A stretch of 64,000 nucleotides of DNA from Bacillus zhangzhouensis (lineage in GTDB: Bacteria; Bacillota; Bacilli; Bacillales; Bacillaceae): NCBI GenBank assembly GCA_025809375.1, contig CP099514.1, forward strand, positions 2,965,528-3,029,527. Reading direction: 5' to 3'. A model generated the notes under the pieces. That model made no database searches, was not told where the DNA came from, and saw only the letters and a list, made by a program, of their open reading frames with translations. Below are positions 23,761 through 32,391 of this stretch, in pieces; the first letter of the stretch is position 1; every line of letters starts with the position of its first letter. The position numbers and the translations under genes were made by a program.

Positions 23761-24210
23761 TTACAGGTGCTTTTCTTCGTAATCAGCAATTTTGCCAATC
23801 CGCACAGCATGGCGTCCTGCTGTAAACTCTGTCGTCAGCCATATGTGCGCAATCTCACGTGCTAATCCCGGTCCAATCACTCGCTCTCCCATCGCAAGAA
23901 CGTTCGTATCATTATGTTCCCTAGTTGCTTTCGCACTAAATGTGTCATGAGCCAATGCACAGCGAATTCCTTTTACTTTATTTGCCGAGATGCTCATGCC
24001 GATGCCAGTCCCGCAAATTAAAATGCCGCGGTCGACTTCCCCGTTTGCCACCATATTGGCTACAGGGAAAGCATAATCTGGGTAGTCTACAGAGCCTGAT
24101 CCACATTCACAACCCATATCAATATATTCAATCTTCAATTCTTCCATCAGTTGTTTGATTTCTTCACGAATATTCGTTCCGCCGTGATCGGATGCAATGG
24201 CTACTTTCAT
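23761..24210 (-). CDS. rpiB: Ribose-5-phosphate isomerase B
   Basis: This 149-residue RpiB/LacAB family enzyme interconverts ribose 5-phosphate and ribulose 5-phosphate. It shows IASDHGGTNIREEI, the catalytic cysteine loop GILICGTGIGMSISANK and AHDTFSAKATREHNDTNVL. B. subtilis calls it ywlF. The transaldolase in this window (39568) works in the same pathway. Confidence 0.93.
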   Translation of the reverse strand: MKVAIASDHGGTNIREEIKQLMEELKIEYIDMGCECGSGSVDYPDYAFPVANMVANGEVDRGILICGTGIGMSISANKVKGIRCALAHDTFSAKATREHNDTNVLAMGERVIGPGLAREIAHIWLTTEFTAGRHAVRIGKIADYEEKHL

Positions 24211-24313
24211 CGGGCAATTCCTCCTAAGGGTGAGTTAATCTGTTATGTCTTACATCTATTTTTTATTTACAGTTATATTTTAACCTCTGCTTAGTCATTT
24301 GCAAACAAAAGCA

Positions 24314-24338
24314 GAAAAACCGTTGACGCAACGGTTTT
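24314..24338 (-). terminator. Intrinsic terminator of ywlE
   Basis: CCGTTG (24320-24325) pairs with CAACGG (24329-24334), extended by A-T pairs; the minus strand ends in five T. Confidence 0.8.
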
Positions 24339-24351
24339 ACAGGTTGTCCAT

Positions 24352-24810
24352 TTATGAGGAGGTCTGTTCCTTTTTCAATTTCTCAGCGAGCTGATACAGC
24401 AAGGCTTCTAGTTCATCACGAGTTTCCTGATAAACGGAAAGACTTCCTCCAAACGGATCGGATACATCGCCTTCTGTTCCTGTCGCAAATTCCTTTAAAG
24501 TGAAGACCTTGCCTTTTGCATGCGCATATTGCTCTGCAATCAACTGTTTATGCTGCATAGTCATCGTGAAGACGTAATGAGCTTCGCGCAGAAGATCCTC
24601 TGTTAATTTTGATGATGAGTGATTCAGTGGAATGCTTTTCTCAAATAATGCTTCGACCGCTTGAGGAGAAGCCTTCCCTTCATCGGAGGCAAAAATGCCC
24701 GCTGATTTTACAGTGACCTCTAAACCTTTTTCATCTGCAATTGAAGCAAAAAGGGCTTGAGCCATGGGACTTCTGCATGTATTTCCCGTACAAACAAATA
24801 AGATTTTCAT
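24352..24810 (-). CDS. ywlE: Protein-arginine phosphatase YwlE
   Basis: This 152-residue low-molecular-weight phosphatase removes phosphate from arginine residues marked by the McsB kinase. The P-loop VCTGNTCRSPMAQALF (Cys7, Arg13) includes the Thr after the first Gly-Asn that favours phosphoarginine, and the general-acid aspartate is in SDPFGGS. The ATG at 24810 directly precedes KILFVCTG and fits the family; a longer frame upstream adds an unlikely 18 residues. Confidence 0.93.
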   Translation of the reverse strand: MKILFVCTGNTCRSPMAQALFASIADEKGLEVTVKSAGIFASDEGKASPQAVEALFEKSIPLNHSSSKLTEDLLREAHYVFTMTMQHKQLIAEQYAHAKGKVFTLKEFATGTEGDVSDPFGGSLSVYQETRDELEALLYQLAEKLKKEQTSS

Positions 24811-24873
24811 CTTTCGCCCTCCTTTTCTTCTATTATATAGCATTTGATTGTACATGTTATGCAAGGAGACTGG

Positions 24874-25428
24874 CTAGAGCGGAAATAATAATTTGATACC
24901 AAAGGCTAGTAAAATGATTCCGCCAAGCGAGCCGCTATATGAACCCACCCATGATCGAACCTGTTTACCGATTAATAATCCGAGCCATGTGAGGAGCATA
25001 CTAAAAAAACCAAATAATAATATAGTCATCCACACCCGAGTACCGTAGATTCCAAGGCTTAAGCCAACCGAGAAGCTGTCTAGGCTTACACTTATAGCAA
25101 AAAGAACGAGACCAGCCCCAACAGGTGCGATAAAGGGCTTATCCTCTTTGCGGATAGAAGCAACGATCATTTGCATTCCCAGCACCAAAAGCAGCGTCCC
25201 GCCGATATAGGTGGCAAGAAGACCGAGCCATCCAGATAAGAGCTGACCTGTCAGCATGCCAAAAAGCGGCATAAACATATGAAATATCCCAATGACAAGT
25301 CCAATATAAATGATCTGGCGGAACCTCAGCTGAATCATCCCCATACCAAGTCCAACCGAAAAAGCATCCATCCCAAGTGCAAAAGCCATGATGCTGAGTG
25401 TCAGCAATTCGCCAGCTAGTTCGTTCAT
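24874..25428 (-). CDS. mntP: Manganese efflux pump MntP
   Basis: This 184-residue inner-membrane protein has six hydrophobic helices in two similar halves. Each half carries the family aspartate motif: [15 protein letters not shown] and [15 protein letters not shown]. MntP exports Mn2+ and protects against manganese excess. The start at 25428 is preceded by AAGGGGGATTTAC; the frame extends further but into an implausible basic stretch. In B. subtilis (ywlD) it lies between ywlC and ywlE, as here. Confidence 0.92.
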   Translation of the reverse strand: MNELAGELLTLSIMAFALGMDAFSVGLGMGMIQLRFRQIIYIGLVIGIFHMFMPLFGMLTGQLLSGWLGLLATYIGGTLLLVLGMQMIVASIRKEDKPFIAPVGAGLVLFAISVSLDSFSVGLSLGIYGTRVWMTILLFGFFSMLLTWLGLLIGKQVRSWVGSYSGSLGGIILLAFGIKLLFPL

Positions 25429-25488
25429 GTAAATCCCCCTTGGACACACATTCTCCTTTAACCTATGTTTGTCCAAGAAAGGTTAGAA

Positions 25489-26541
25489 CTATTGAAACGA
25501 AGGGAGTGTACGCCCACCTGCGGCTTTGTGCAGACGGTTCATAATGGCAGAACCAACTCCCTGCTCTGTAAAGGCTTCTGAAATAATCAAGTCTACATCC
25601 GTTTGATCAAATTGTCTCAGTACACGATAGAGGTTGGCAGCAACCGTTTCAGGTTTTTCTCTCCATCCACAGCTGTACACAACATCTGCTGCAAACAGCG
25701 ATTTCTTTTCTTCTGTTGTCAGTACTCCGACTTTTAGACCTTCAGCTTTGTATTTCTGAATGTGGCGCTGCATGTCTTCATCACTTCCATCAAAGATATA
25801 CATCTGGGCTTCAGGTGCATAGTGTGTGTATTTCATACCAGGCGATACAGGTGCCTCGTCCTTTTTTGTCAGCCCTTGATCCACACTCACTGTCCCCACG
25901 ACCTCTTCTAATGCTTCTTTTGTAATTCCGCCTGGTCTTAAAATCACTGGGGTCTCACCGACACAGGATACAACCGTTGACTCAACGCCAATTCCAGTTG
26001 AACCGCCATCGAGAATCCCAGCGATTCTTCCTTCGAGATCACTCACTACATGGTCAGCTTGTGTTGGTGAAGGTTTCCCTGAACGGTTGGCACTTGGTGC
26101 AGCAATTGGCAGACCAGCTGATCGGATCAGCTCAAGCGCAATGGGATGGTCAGGCATTCTCACACCTACTGTGGATAAACCTGCTGTGACCTGCTTTGAT
26201 AAAGCGTCCGGCTTATATGGAAGAACAATGGTTAAGGGTCCCGGCCAAAAGGCATCCATCAGCACCTTCGCTTTTCCGCTTTCTATTAGTGCAAATTCGT
26301 GAAGCTGCTGAACATCCGCAATGTGAACAATCAATGGATTATCACTCGGACGCCCTTTCGCTTCATAAATTTTCATAACGGCTTCTGTCTCTTTCGCATT
26401 TGCCCCGAGTCCGTAAACGGTCTCTGTTGGGAAAGCAACCACTTCATTTTGCTGCAGCAGATCGGCCGCCTGTTTAATTTGTGGATAGTATGTGGATAAA
26501 TCCTTTTCTAAATCCACAGACCACCTTTTTGTATTTAACAT
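25489..26541 (-). CDS. ywlC: Threonylcarbamoyl-AMP synthase (Sua5/YwlC)
   Basis: This cytosolic enzyme makes threonylcarbamoyl-AMP for the t6A37 modification of ANN-decoding tRNAs. The N-terminal YrdC domain shows VVAFPTETVYGLGANA, YEAKGRPSDNPLIVHI and SANRSGKPSPT; the C-terminal Sua5 domain follows a linker with PGMKYTHYAPEA. Two ATG codons are adjacent (26544 and 26541); the second has better spacing from AAGGAG and gives 350 residues, close to B. subtilis YwlC. Several DnaA-box 9-mers lie within its first codons and upstream. Confidence 0.93.
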   Translation of the reverse strand: MLNTKRWSVDLEKDLSTYYPQIKQAADLLQQNEVVAFPTETVYGLGANAKETEAVMKIYEAKGRPSDNPLIVHIADVQQLHEFALIESGKAKVLMDAFWPGPLTIVLPYKPDALSKQVTAGLSTVGVRMPDHPIALELIRSAGLPIAAPSANRSGKPSPTQADHVVSDLEGRIAGILDGGSTGIGVESTVVSCVGETPVILRPGGITKEALEEVVGTVSVDQGLTKKDEAPVSPGMKYTHYAPEAQMYIFDGSDEDMQRHIQKYKAEGLKVGVLTTEEKKSLFAADVVYSCGWREKPETVAANLYRVLRQFDQTDVDLIISEAFTEQGVGSAIMNRLHKAAGGRTLPSFQ

Positions 26542-26687
26542 CATACAAACTCCTTTTAAAAAAGAATAAAACTGTTGATATATCTCAATTATCCTTTTGA
26601 AAGTATAAAAGATGATGATCAATAAAACAAGCGTTGTCCACAATTTGTGGATAACGCTTGTTTTATAGTGGATAAGTATGTGGATAA
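26480..26687. other. DnaA-box cluster at ywlC-ywlB
   Basis: Three perfect DnaA boxes (TGTGGATAA, i.e. TTATCCACA on the minus strand) lie at 26491-26499, 26646-26654 and 26679-26687. One-mismatch boxes lie at 26480-26488 (TGTGGATAG), 26634-26642 (TTGTCCACA) and 26667-26675 (AGTGGATAA). Known: B. subtilis has oriC-proximal DnaA-box clusters that titrate DnaA, one of them at ywlC. Inferred: the same function here. Confidence 0.8.
26622..26666 (-). terminator. Long palindromic hairpin after ywlB
   Basis: ATAAAACAAGCGTT-G-TCCACAA is mirrored by TTGTGGA-T-AACGCTTGTTTTAT, a near-perfect 22-bp stem. The AT-rich base gives a T-rich tail on the minus strand, so it may end the ywlB transcript. It also holds two DnaA-box-like 9-mers, so it may be more than a terminator. 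Confidence 0.7.
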
Positions 26688-26703
26688 GCCTTTCGTTTTG
26701 TGA

Positions 26704-27147
26704 TTAACTGCCCTTTTTTTGCAGGACCACAGCCTGTTCTTTCCCCAATGTCTCTTTTGCATGTGCAGAGTTCCAAATGCTTTCTGGCATTTCCTTCAAA
26801 GGCATAAAGCCCATTAATGCCAAAAAATCATGGGAAGAGGAATGGTTTGCGACGACATAAAAAGTATCCACACCCTTTTTTTCTCCGAGCGTTTGAACAC
26901 TTTGAAACAAAGAGACAATGTGTCCCTGACCGAGCTTATCTGATATGACAAGAGACCGCAGCAATCCCTCTTGTTCATTGAGCTGTTCAAGACCTAAGCA
27001 GCCTGCCAGCTGACCGTCCGCATCTTCCATCACTACAAATGCCGTACGCTCCGCAAGCGTTACTCCGCCTTTCGCTTGTCCCTTTTCAAGAAAAGCATTG
27101 ATCGCCGGGACATCTTCTTCTGTGGCTATTCTTAATTGATAATACAT
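26704..27147 (-). CDS. ywlB: YwlB, GNAT-family acetyltransferase
   Basis: This 147-residue protein has the GNAT fold: beta1 YQLRIATEEDVPAINAFL, the central FVVMEDADGQLAGCLGLEQL, and LLRSLVISDKLGQGHIVSLF, a weak form of the acetyl-CoA loop (Q/RxxGxG/A). Position between spoIIR and ywlC fits B. subtilis ywlB, which has been compared with N-acetylglutamate synthases. The substrate is unknown. ywlA, next to it in B. subtilis, is absent. Confidence 0.82.
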   Translation of the reverse strand: MYYQLRIATEEDVPAINAFLEKGQAKGGVTLAERTAFVVMEDADGQLAGCLGLEQLNEQEGLLRSLVISDKLGQGHIVSLFQSVQTLGEKKGVDTFYVVANHSSSHDFLALMGFMPLKEMPESIWNSAHAKETLGKEQAVVLQKKGS

Positions 27148-27209
27148 GCTTTCACCTCTTTTTAATCTCTTCCTTCAACTCTATGAGGCAAAAACCGATT
27201 TATACCTTT

Positions 27210-27866
27210 TTAGGAGAAAAGACTAGAGACCCATTCGAACAAAAAGAACTTCACTCCGCCTGTCCCTTCTTCCTCTTCTTTCACCACTTCATTGACAGAC
27301 TCTTTCGTTTGCTGCGCTGTCACTTGTTTATCCTCATCCCCTTCTGGCGATGCGATGGCTTCTCCGTTTGAAAAATCGATAAAGCAGAGCGGCGGGAATA
27401 ACACACACCACCAGTTGGCTCCATCTCCTTCTCCAAGCGTAATTAAAATGGCTTCATATTTACCAGCAGGGTAGACAAAATTTCCATAGAGCTTTGTTGG
27501 AAATGAAGCTTTTTGAAAACGGACCGATACGGATTGAACCATATGCTGTTCCTTCAATTTCGCTTTGGCGATACGATTGATTTCTGGCAGTTTTGATCGA
27601 ATGACACGTCTTGCTTCTTCAATGGATGTGAGGTCTTTGACCCACTCCGTCATATTCGCATTGACCTCGTCACGAATACTTCTTTTCACATCCTGATCCG
27701 CTGCACGATCACTATTTGCTAAAATGCGTAGTCGAATCGCTTCATCTGGTATGACAACAGGCTGATTTGCAGAAGCAGCTGCTGTCTCCTCCCTGCCAAG
27801 GTTTGCAAAAGCACCGCATAATAATAGAAACATATAAAAACAAATCATCATTTTACTTTTAAACAT
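27210..27866 (-). CDS. spoIIR: Stage II sporulation protein R
   Basis: SpoIIR is made in the forespore and secreted into the intermembrane space, where it triggers SpoIIGA to process pro-SigE in the mother cell. The 218-residue protein has a signal peptide (MMICFYMFLLLCGAF) and the conserved IRLRILANSDRAADQDVKRSIRDEV and YPAGKYEAILITLGEGDGANWWCVLFPPLC blocks. The C-terminal tail is acidic. Order matches B. subtilis. Confidence 0.95.
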   Translation of the reverse strand: MFKSKMMICFYMFLLLCGAFANLGREETAAASANQPVVIPDEAIRLRILANSDRAADQDVKRSIRDEVNANMTEWVKDLTSIEEARRVIRSKLPEINRIAKAKLKEQHMVQSVSVRFQKASFPTKLYGNFVYPAGKYEAILITLGEGDGANWWCVLFPPLCFIDFSNGEAIASPEGDEDKQVTAQQTKESVNEVVKEEEEGTGGVKFFLFEWVSSLFS

Positions 27867-27971
27867 TGTGTGTTCCCCCCACTTTTTCTCTTCGCTACAA
27901 ACATTGTGTCCAAGAAACTCATCTCATAAACAATCAACATGATTTTTTTAATAGATGAGTAGTCAAAACAA

Positions 27972-28003
27972 AAAAGCCGTTCTCATTAAGAACGACTTTT
28001 GAG
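27972..28003 (-). terminator. Intrinsic terminator of ywkF
   Basis: GTCGTTCT pairs with AGAACGGC (one mismatch) around TTAATG, with six T following on the minus strand. The stem overlaps the last codons of ywkF. Confidence 0.8.
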
Positions 28004-28483
28004 TGAGGATTGGTAATCAGATGGGTATAGTCTCCCATCCCAATCTCGGCTGATTTTTAAACCAGATTCTGTTTTGATGACAGTCATGGTCCCTTTTTTC
28101 TCGATTTCTTTTTTGACTTTTCCTTTTTGATCAATAAATTGAATCACCATTTCATAGTTAAATTCAATTCTGTCATCGCTTTCATCTGAAGGCGTAAACA
28201 TAATTTTCTTCAGCTTAATTTGACAATCTTGATCCTTCGCCGCTTCTAATATGCTCGGGAACATGCTGTCTTGTGTATATTCTTGATATTCATGTTCGGT
28301 TAAATAAACCTTCAGCTTCTCTTTCATGTCAGATAGGTCATCCGTTCGATTCACTGTGTATTGTGCTTTTTTATAGCTTTCTCCAAATGCTGCTGCCTCT
28401 TTTTTAAAACTCTGTTTACCACAAGCACTCACAATCAATAGTACACTGACGATGACCAACACCATCGCATACCTTTTGTTCAC
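27986..28483 (-). CDS. ywkF: YwkF-like lipoprotein
   Basis: This 165-residue protein has a lipoprotein signal: basic start, hydrophobic run (AMVLVIVSVLLIV) and lipobox VSAC with the lipidated Cys at residue 21. The mature part is rich in Lys, Glu and Asp and shows no catalytic motif. It lies between spoIIR and prmC, where B. subtilis has ywkF of similar length; the assignment rests on position. Function unknown. Confidence 0.72.
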   Translation of the reverse strand: MNKRYAMVLVIVSVLLIVSACGKQSFKKEAAAFGESYKKAQYTVNRTDDLSDMKEKLKVYLTEHEYQEYTQDSMFPSILEAAKDQDCQIKLKKIMFTPSDESDDRIEFNYEMVIQFIDQKGKVKKEIEKKGTMTVIKTESGLKISRDWDGRLYPSDYQSSLKSRS

Positions 28484-28587
28484 ACCATTCGCTCCTTCAA
28501 AACAAATTTATGTAAAAAATCATGATCAGAATGTTCATTCTTCTATATATACGTTTCTCTTTTACCATAAGTTTCATCTTTACATAA

Positions 28588-28618
28588 TAAAATAGTCCGG
28601 CTTTCTTCAGCCGGACTT
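28588..28618 (-). terminator. Intrinsic terminator of prmC
   Basis: AGTCCGGCT (28594-28602) pairs with AGCCGGACT (28609-28617); the prmC stop codon lies in the loop. The minus strand continues ATTTTATTAT. Confidence 0.85.
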
Positions 28619-29491
28619 TCCGTTTTGAATGTGTGCGCAAACAGCTCGATCTTTTCCGTTAATATCTTTGACGATGCAGACATCCGCTTTAGGAAATGCC
28701 TGCTCAAGAAGCGCTGTGACATCTTGACCTTGCGTATGTCCAATTTCAAAGACAACAACTGCCTGATCACTCAGCACGCTGGGAAGGTCACGAACGAGAC
28801 GCTGATAAAACCACAAGCCATCACGTCCATCCGTCAGCGCATTCACCGGCTCATGCTTTGTCACAACCTCAGACAAACTGTCCATTTCTTCCGCCGCAAT
28901 GTAGGGTGGATTGGAAATAAATACGTCCACTTTGATGCCTTGAGCTATAACCGGTTCAAGTAAATCTCCATGTAAAAAATGAACGTCTGCACCGAGCGCT
29001 TGTTGATTCCGTTTTGCTACCGCAAGTGCTTCTTGTGAGATATCAGTCGCTGTGACAGATAGTGATTTTTTTTCAAGAGCCAGCGTAATTGCAATTGCTC
29101 CGCTTCCAGTGCCAACGTCAACTGCTTTGAGCGGCTGATCGGTCGGGAAAACGTCACCTATCAAATTGAGCGCCGCCAGAACAACTTCTTCCGTTTCAGG
29201 ACGAGGAATGAGAACATGCTTGTTCACCTCGAAAGGACGTCCGTAAAAGAATTCAATACCCGTTAAATACTGAACAGGAACACCCGTCTTATGCTGCGTA
29301 ACAAACTTGCTGAACAGTTGATCTTGCTCATGAGGCAGCGCATCATGAAAACGTGCAAGAAGCTCACTTCTGTTCCAGCCGAGTACATGCATCAAAAGGA
29401 GCTCTGCTGCATTTTGGTCTCTTCCGGCTTCCGTTAACAAAGAAGAAGCCCATTTAAGGGCTTCGAAGATTGTTCGCTGATTATTTTGCAT
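28607..29491 (-). CDS. prmC: Release-factor glutamine methyltransferase PrmC
   Basis: PrmC methylates the glutamine of the GGQ motif in release factors. The 294-residue protein has an N-terminal helical substrate domain ([31 protein letters not shown]), the SAM motif [17 protein letters not shown] and the catalytic FISNPPYI. It overlaps prfA, the gene of its substrate, by 11 nt, which supports coupled synthesis. B. subtilis name ywkE. Confidence 0.95.
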   Translation of the reverse strand: MQNNQRTIFEALKWASSLLTEAGRDQNAAELLLMHVLGWNRSELLARFHDALPHEQDQLFSKFVTQHKTGVPVQYLTGIEFFYGRPFEVNKHVLIPRPETEEVVLAALNLIGDVFPTDQPLKAVDVGTGSGAIAITLALEKKSLSVTATDISQEALAVAKRNQQALGADVHFLHGDLLEPVIAQGIKVDVFISNPPYIAAEEMDSLSEVVTKHEPVNALTDGRDGLWFYQRLVRDLPSVLSDQAVVVFEIGHTQGQDVTALLEQAFPKADVCIVKDINGKDRAVCAHIQNGKSG

Positions 29492-30548
29492 CTTGAAGCT
29501 TTCTTGCTTGGTCTTCCATAATTAGTGCATCAATGACCTCGTCAAGTTTTCCTTCTAAAATTTGATCAAGTTTTTGAATCGTCAATCCGATGCGGTGATC
29601 TGTTACACGGTTTTGCGGGAAGTTGTACGTCCGGATACGCTCTGAACGATCCCCTGTTCCAACCGCAGATTTACGCGTTTGATCGTATTCAGCCTGCGCT
29701 TCACGCTGGAATTTATCATAAATTCTCGCACGCAGCACTTTCATGGCTTTTTCTTTGTTTTTAATTTGTGATTTCTCATCCTGACAGGACACAACAACGC
29801 CTGTTGGAAGGTGGGTTAATCGAACAGCAGACATGGTGGTATTGACACTTTGTCCGCCAGGTCCGCTTGATGCAAATGTATCCACACGGATGTCTTTTTC
29901 ATGAATATCAATTTCAACTTCCTCAGCCTCAGGTAATACAGCGACTGTCGCAGTGGATGTATGAATCCGTCCGCCTGACTCTGTTTCTGGAACACGCTGC
30001 ACGCGGTGTGCACCATTTTCAAACTTTAGTTTGGAGTATGCGCCTTTCCCGCTGATCATAAAAATAATTTCTTTATAACCGCCTGTGCCAGTAACACTTG
30101 CTTCCATGACTTCCGTTTTCCAGCCTTGCATTTCAGCATAGCGGCTGTACATACGGTAAAGGTTTCCTGCAAAAAGAGCAGCCTCTTCTCCACCCGCTGC
30201 ACCACGAACCTCCACAATAACGTTCTTATCGTCATTCGGATCTTTCGGGATCAGCAAAATTTTCAGCTCATCTTCTAAACGTTCCGTTTCCTCTGTAAGC
30301 TCTGAAATTTCTTCTTTGACCATGTCGCGCATCTCGGCATCCAGCTTCTCTTCGAGCATTGCTTTCGCATCATTCAGCTGATCGTATGCCGCACGATATT
30401 GTCTATATACCTCAACAGTTTCTTGAATATCGGATTGTTCTTTCGAATATTCACGAAGCTTCTTAGGGTCGTTCACCACTTCAGGGTCACTTAAATATTC
30501 ATTTAGCTGTTCATAGCGTTCTTCAATTGATTTTAAACGGTCTAACAT
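29481..30548 (-). CDS. prfA: Peptide chain release factor 1
   Basis: RF1 recognises UAA and UAG and triggers peptide release. The 355-residue protein shows the GGQ loop [18 protein letters not shown], the codon-recognition PxT-type region ([17 protein letters not shown]) and C-terminal [16 protein letters not shown]. The ATG at 30548 ([15 protein letters not shown]) has GAGGTG upstream and matches other Bacillus RF1; an ATG three codons earlier is unlikely. Confidence 0.97.
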   Translation of the reverse strand: MLDRLKSIEERYEQLNEYLSDPEVVNDPKKLREYSKEQSDIQETVEVYRQYRAAYDQLNDAKAMLEEKLDAEMRDMVKEEISELTEETERLEDELKILLIPKDPNDDKNVIVEVRGAAGGEEAALFAGNLYRMYSRYAEMQGWKTEVMEASVTGTGGYKEIIFMISGKGAYSKLKFENGAHRVQRVPETESGGRIHTSTATVAVLPEAEEVEIDIHEKDIRVDTFASSGPGGQSVNTTMSAVRLTHLPTGVVVSCQDEKSQIKNKEKAMKVLRARIYDKFQREAQAEYDQTRKSAVGTGDRSERIRTYNFPQNRVTDHRIGLTIQKLDQILEGKLDEVIDALIMEDQARKLQDAK

Positions 30549-30758
30549 GGTCTTCACCTCTGTTTTGTGCGTAACAGTCTAATTATAGTATAGCGGGGTA
30601 TGACAGTCAAAAAAATTTCCAAAACAATTGATTTCCTGCAATTTTTCGCTAGAAAACACGATCTTTGGCGATTGATTACTTGTTTTGTCTAACAGGAAGG
30701 AACAGGTCTTCCTTAAAGAGAATGGTACTTGTAATTGAAAAAAGGGAGGGCATTTGGT

Positions 30759-31307
30759 TTGAATACAAATGAGGTTGCAAAGGAAATTGGTGTATCTTCA
30801 AAGACGATTCAGCGTTGGGTCAAACAGCTTAATATCCCTGTCGCCCGGAATGAACTTGGACATTATGAATTTCACGAAGATATTGTAGAGATGCTCAAAG
30901 AAGTCAAACATCAAATGAGTGAAGGGGTAATCCTCCAAGACATTCAACTGCCAATCCATAAGGAAACGATTCGTCAATCAGCACCTGCTGTCGAAGCTGA
31001 TGTCTCCATACAGCGGATTGAAGCATTAGAAAAACAAGTGAAAGAGCTTATTCAGCATCAATTACACGTCAATAATGTAGAAGGCCGCCTGCAAGAACTT
31101 GAACGGAAATTGGCTAAAAAGGCAGATGAAGGTGTATCATATCAGCTGCTTCAGCACCGCAGAGAAATTGAAGATTTATCCACTAAATGTGACCGCCTTG
31201 CCGCAGCCTTGAAACAGCTGTCTCAAGGAGAAGAAAAAAAGGAAATCGCACACCCTGACATTAAAAAAAAGCGTGTACTCTTCCCTCTGTTTCATTCATT
31301 TCGCTAA
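30759..31307 (+). CDS. racA: RacA, chromosome-anchoring protein
   Basis: RacA binds GC-rich sites near the origin and tethers them to the cell pole through DivIVA at the onset of sporulation. The 182-residue protein begins at a TTG (30759, preceded by GGGAGG) with a MerR-like helix-turn-helix, NTNEVAKEIGVSSKTIQRWV, then a long coiled coil (about residues 80-160: VSIQRIEALEKQVKEL, GRLQELERKLAKKADE) and a basic C-terminus (KKKRVLFPLF) expected to contact membrane or DivIVA. It is divergent from prfA. ywkD, between these genes in B. subtilis, is absent. Confidence 0.93.
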   Translation: MNTNEVAKEIGVSSKTIQRWVKQLNIPVARNELGHYEFHEDIVEMLKEVKHQMSEGVILQDIQLPIHKETIRQSAPAVEADVSIQRIEALEKQVKELIQHQLHVNNVEGRLQELERKLAKKADEGVSYQLLQHRREIEDLSTKCDRLAAALKQLSQGEEKKEIAHPDIKKKRVLFPLFHSFR

Positions 31308-31338
31308 GAAAGGCTGCCTCGATAGGCAGCCTTTCTAC
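31305..31338. terminator. Bidirectional terminator between racA and ywkB
   Basis: AGAAAGGCTGCCT (31307-31319) pairs perfectly with AGGCAGCCTTTCT (31324-31336). Confidence 0.88.
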
Positions 31339-31342
31339 TATA

Positions 31343-32299
31343 TTATACGGTAAGTGCAATAATAATCGGTAATGTAATGAGTGACATGATGGCGCTGATC
31401 ACAAATGCGGATGCAGTTTCCGCCTCTTGTTTTTCAAATCGTGTTGCGATCATCGCTGCAACAGCTGAACCTGGGAAGGCAACAAGCAATACAGCTTTTG
31501 TAATTTCATCAGCTGAAAGACCCATAAGAACAGCAATGAAATACATAAGTAATGGTTGTACAGCTACTTTTAGTAAGGCAATACTGAAGGCTGGCAAGCT
31601 TAATTTAATTTTGCGGATACCAACAGTGACACCGACTGCGAATAGCGCAACCCCTGATGTAACGCTGCCAATTTCCTCTAACATTTCATGTCCGATTGCA
31701 GGAAGTTTAAATCCTAAAAGAACAAGAATGATACTGGCTAACGGTGCAAGTGCAAGCGGCTCTGATAAACCGTGCAAAATTGCTTTTGTCGTCATTTTTA
31801 GGAAGCTTTCACCGTCTTTGGTTTTTCCTTTTGTTTTTTCACCGACAGTTGACACAATAATTGCAATTGGATCAAGCAACGCATTTACAACTATTCCTGT
31901 AATCGCAATCGGAATTGCAACTTCTTGAGCGCCAAATAAACTGCCCAAGACCGGAATCCCCATAAATGCAAAGGTCGGTTGAGCTGAGTTTAACGAGAAA
32001 ACAGAAGAATCTGTTAAATCATATTTAAAAGCAAATTTCGTAACTAAAAGGATAATGATATAAAATCCAACGATTCCGAAAATCAATGCAACGAAAAATG
32101 GAATTTGACTATAGAATTTATCTTTTGGTGTTGACAGAATACTGGCGATAAAGTGCGCTGGTAAAGCATACTTTGTAACAAGTGTACTTACACCTTTTGC
32201 AGATTTAGCGTCATAGCTGCCGAAGTTCCCTGCGAACCAACCCAGCGCGATAACGAAAAAAATCGGTGCTAGGAGGATCAAAATATTTAAAAAGTCCAT
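31343..32299 (-). CDS. ywkB: YwkB, auxin-efflux-carrier family transporter
   Basis: This 318-residue protein has about ten membrane helices in the AEC (bile/arsenite/riboflavin-like) fold: [18 protein letters not shown] at the start and a central [25 protein letters not shown] break. AEC members in Firmicutes often move malate or malonate. It lies directly downstream of maeA, so a malate permease is plausible; that is inference. The pair is conserved in B. subtilis. Confidence 0.88.
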   Translation of the reverse strand: MDFLNILILLAPIFFVIALGWFAGNFGSYDAKSAKGVSTLVTKYALPAHFIASILSTPKDKFYSQIPFFVALIFGIVGFYIIILLVTKFAFKYDLTDSSVFSLNSAQPTFAFMGIPVLGSLFGAQEVAIPIAITGIVVNALLDPIAIIVSTVGEKTKGKTKDGESFLKMTTKAILHGLSEPLALAPLASIILVLLGFKLPAIGHEMLEEIGSVTSGVALFAVGVTVGIRKIKLSLPAFSIALLKVAVQPLLMYFIAVLMGLSADEITKAVLLVAFPGSAVAAMIATRFEKQEAETASAFVISAIMSLITLPIIIALTV

Positions 32300-32342
32300 C
32301 TTATTATTCCTCCTTAAATCCTTTACATGTCTCTTTTTTTAT

Positions 32343-32378
32343 TGCGGCATTGCTTTGATTATTAGAAACAATGCCGCA
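32343..32378 (-). other. Inverted repeat between maeA and ywkB
   Basis: TGCGGCATTG (32343-32352) pairs exactly with CAATGCCGCA (32369-32378) around a 16-nt loop. On the minus strand it is followed by ATAAAAAAA rather than T, so it is not a classical terminator. It could stabilise the maeA 3' end or be a processing site. Confidence 0.6.
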
Positions 32379-32391
32379 TTACACATTTTTA

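Noticed and set aside
31377..31928. A 183-codon plus-strand frame antisense to ywkB
   Set aside because: It mirrors the transporter gene, has no ribosome site and its composition follows the complement of ywkB.
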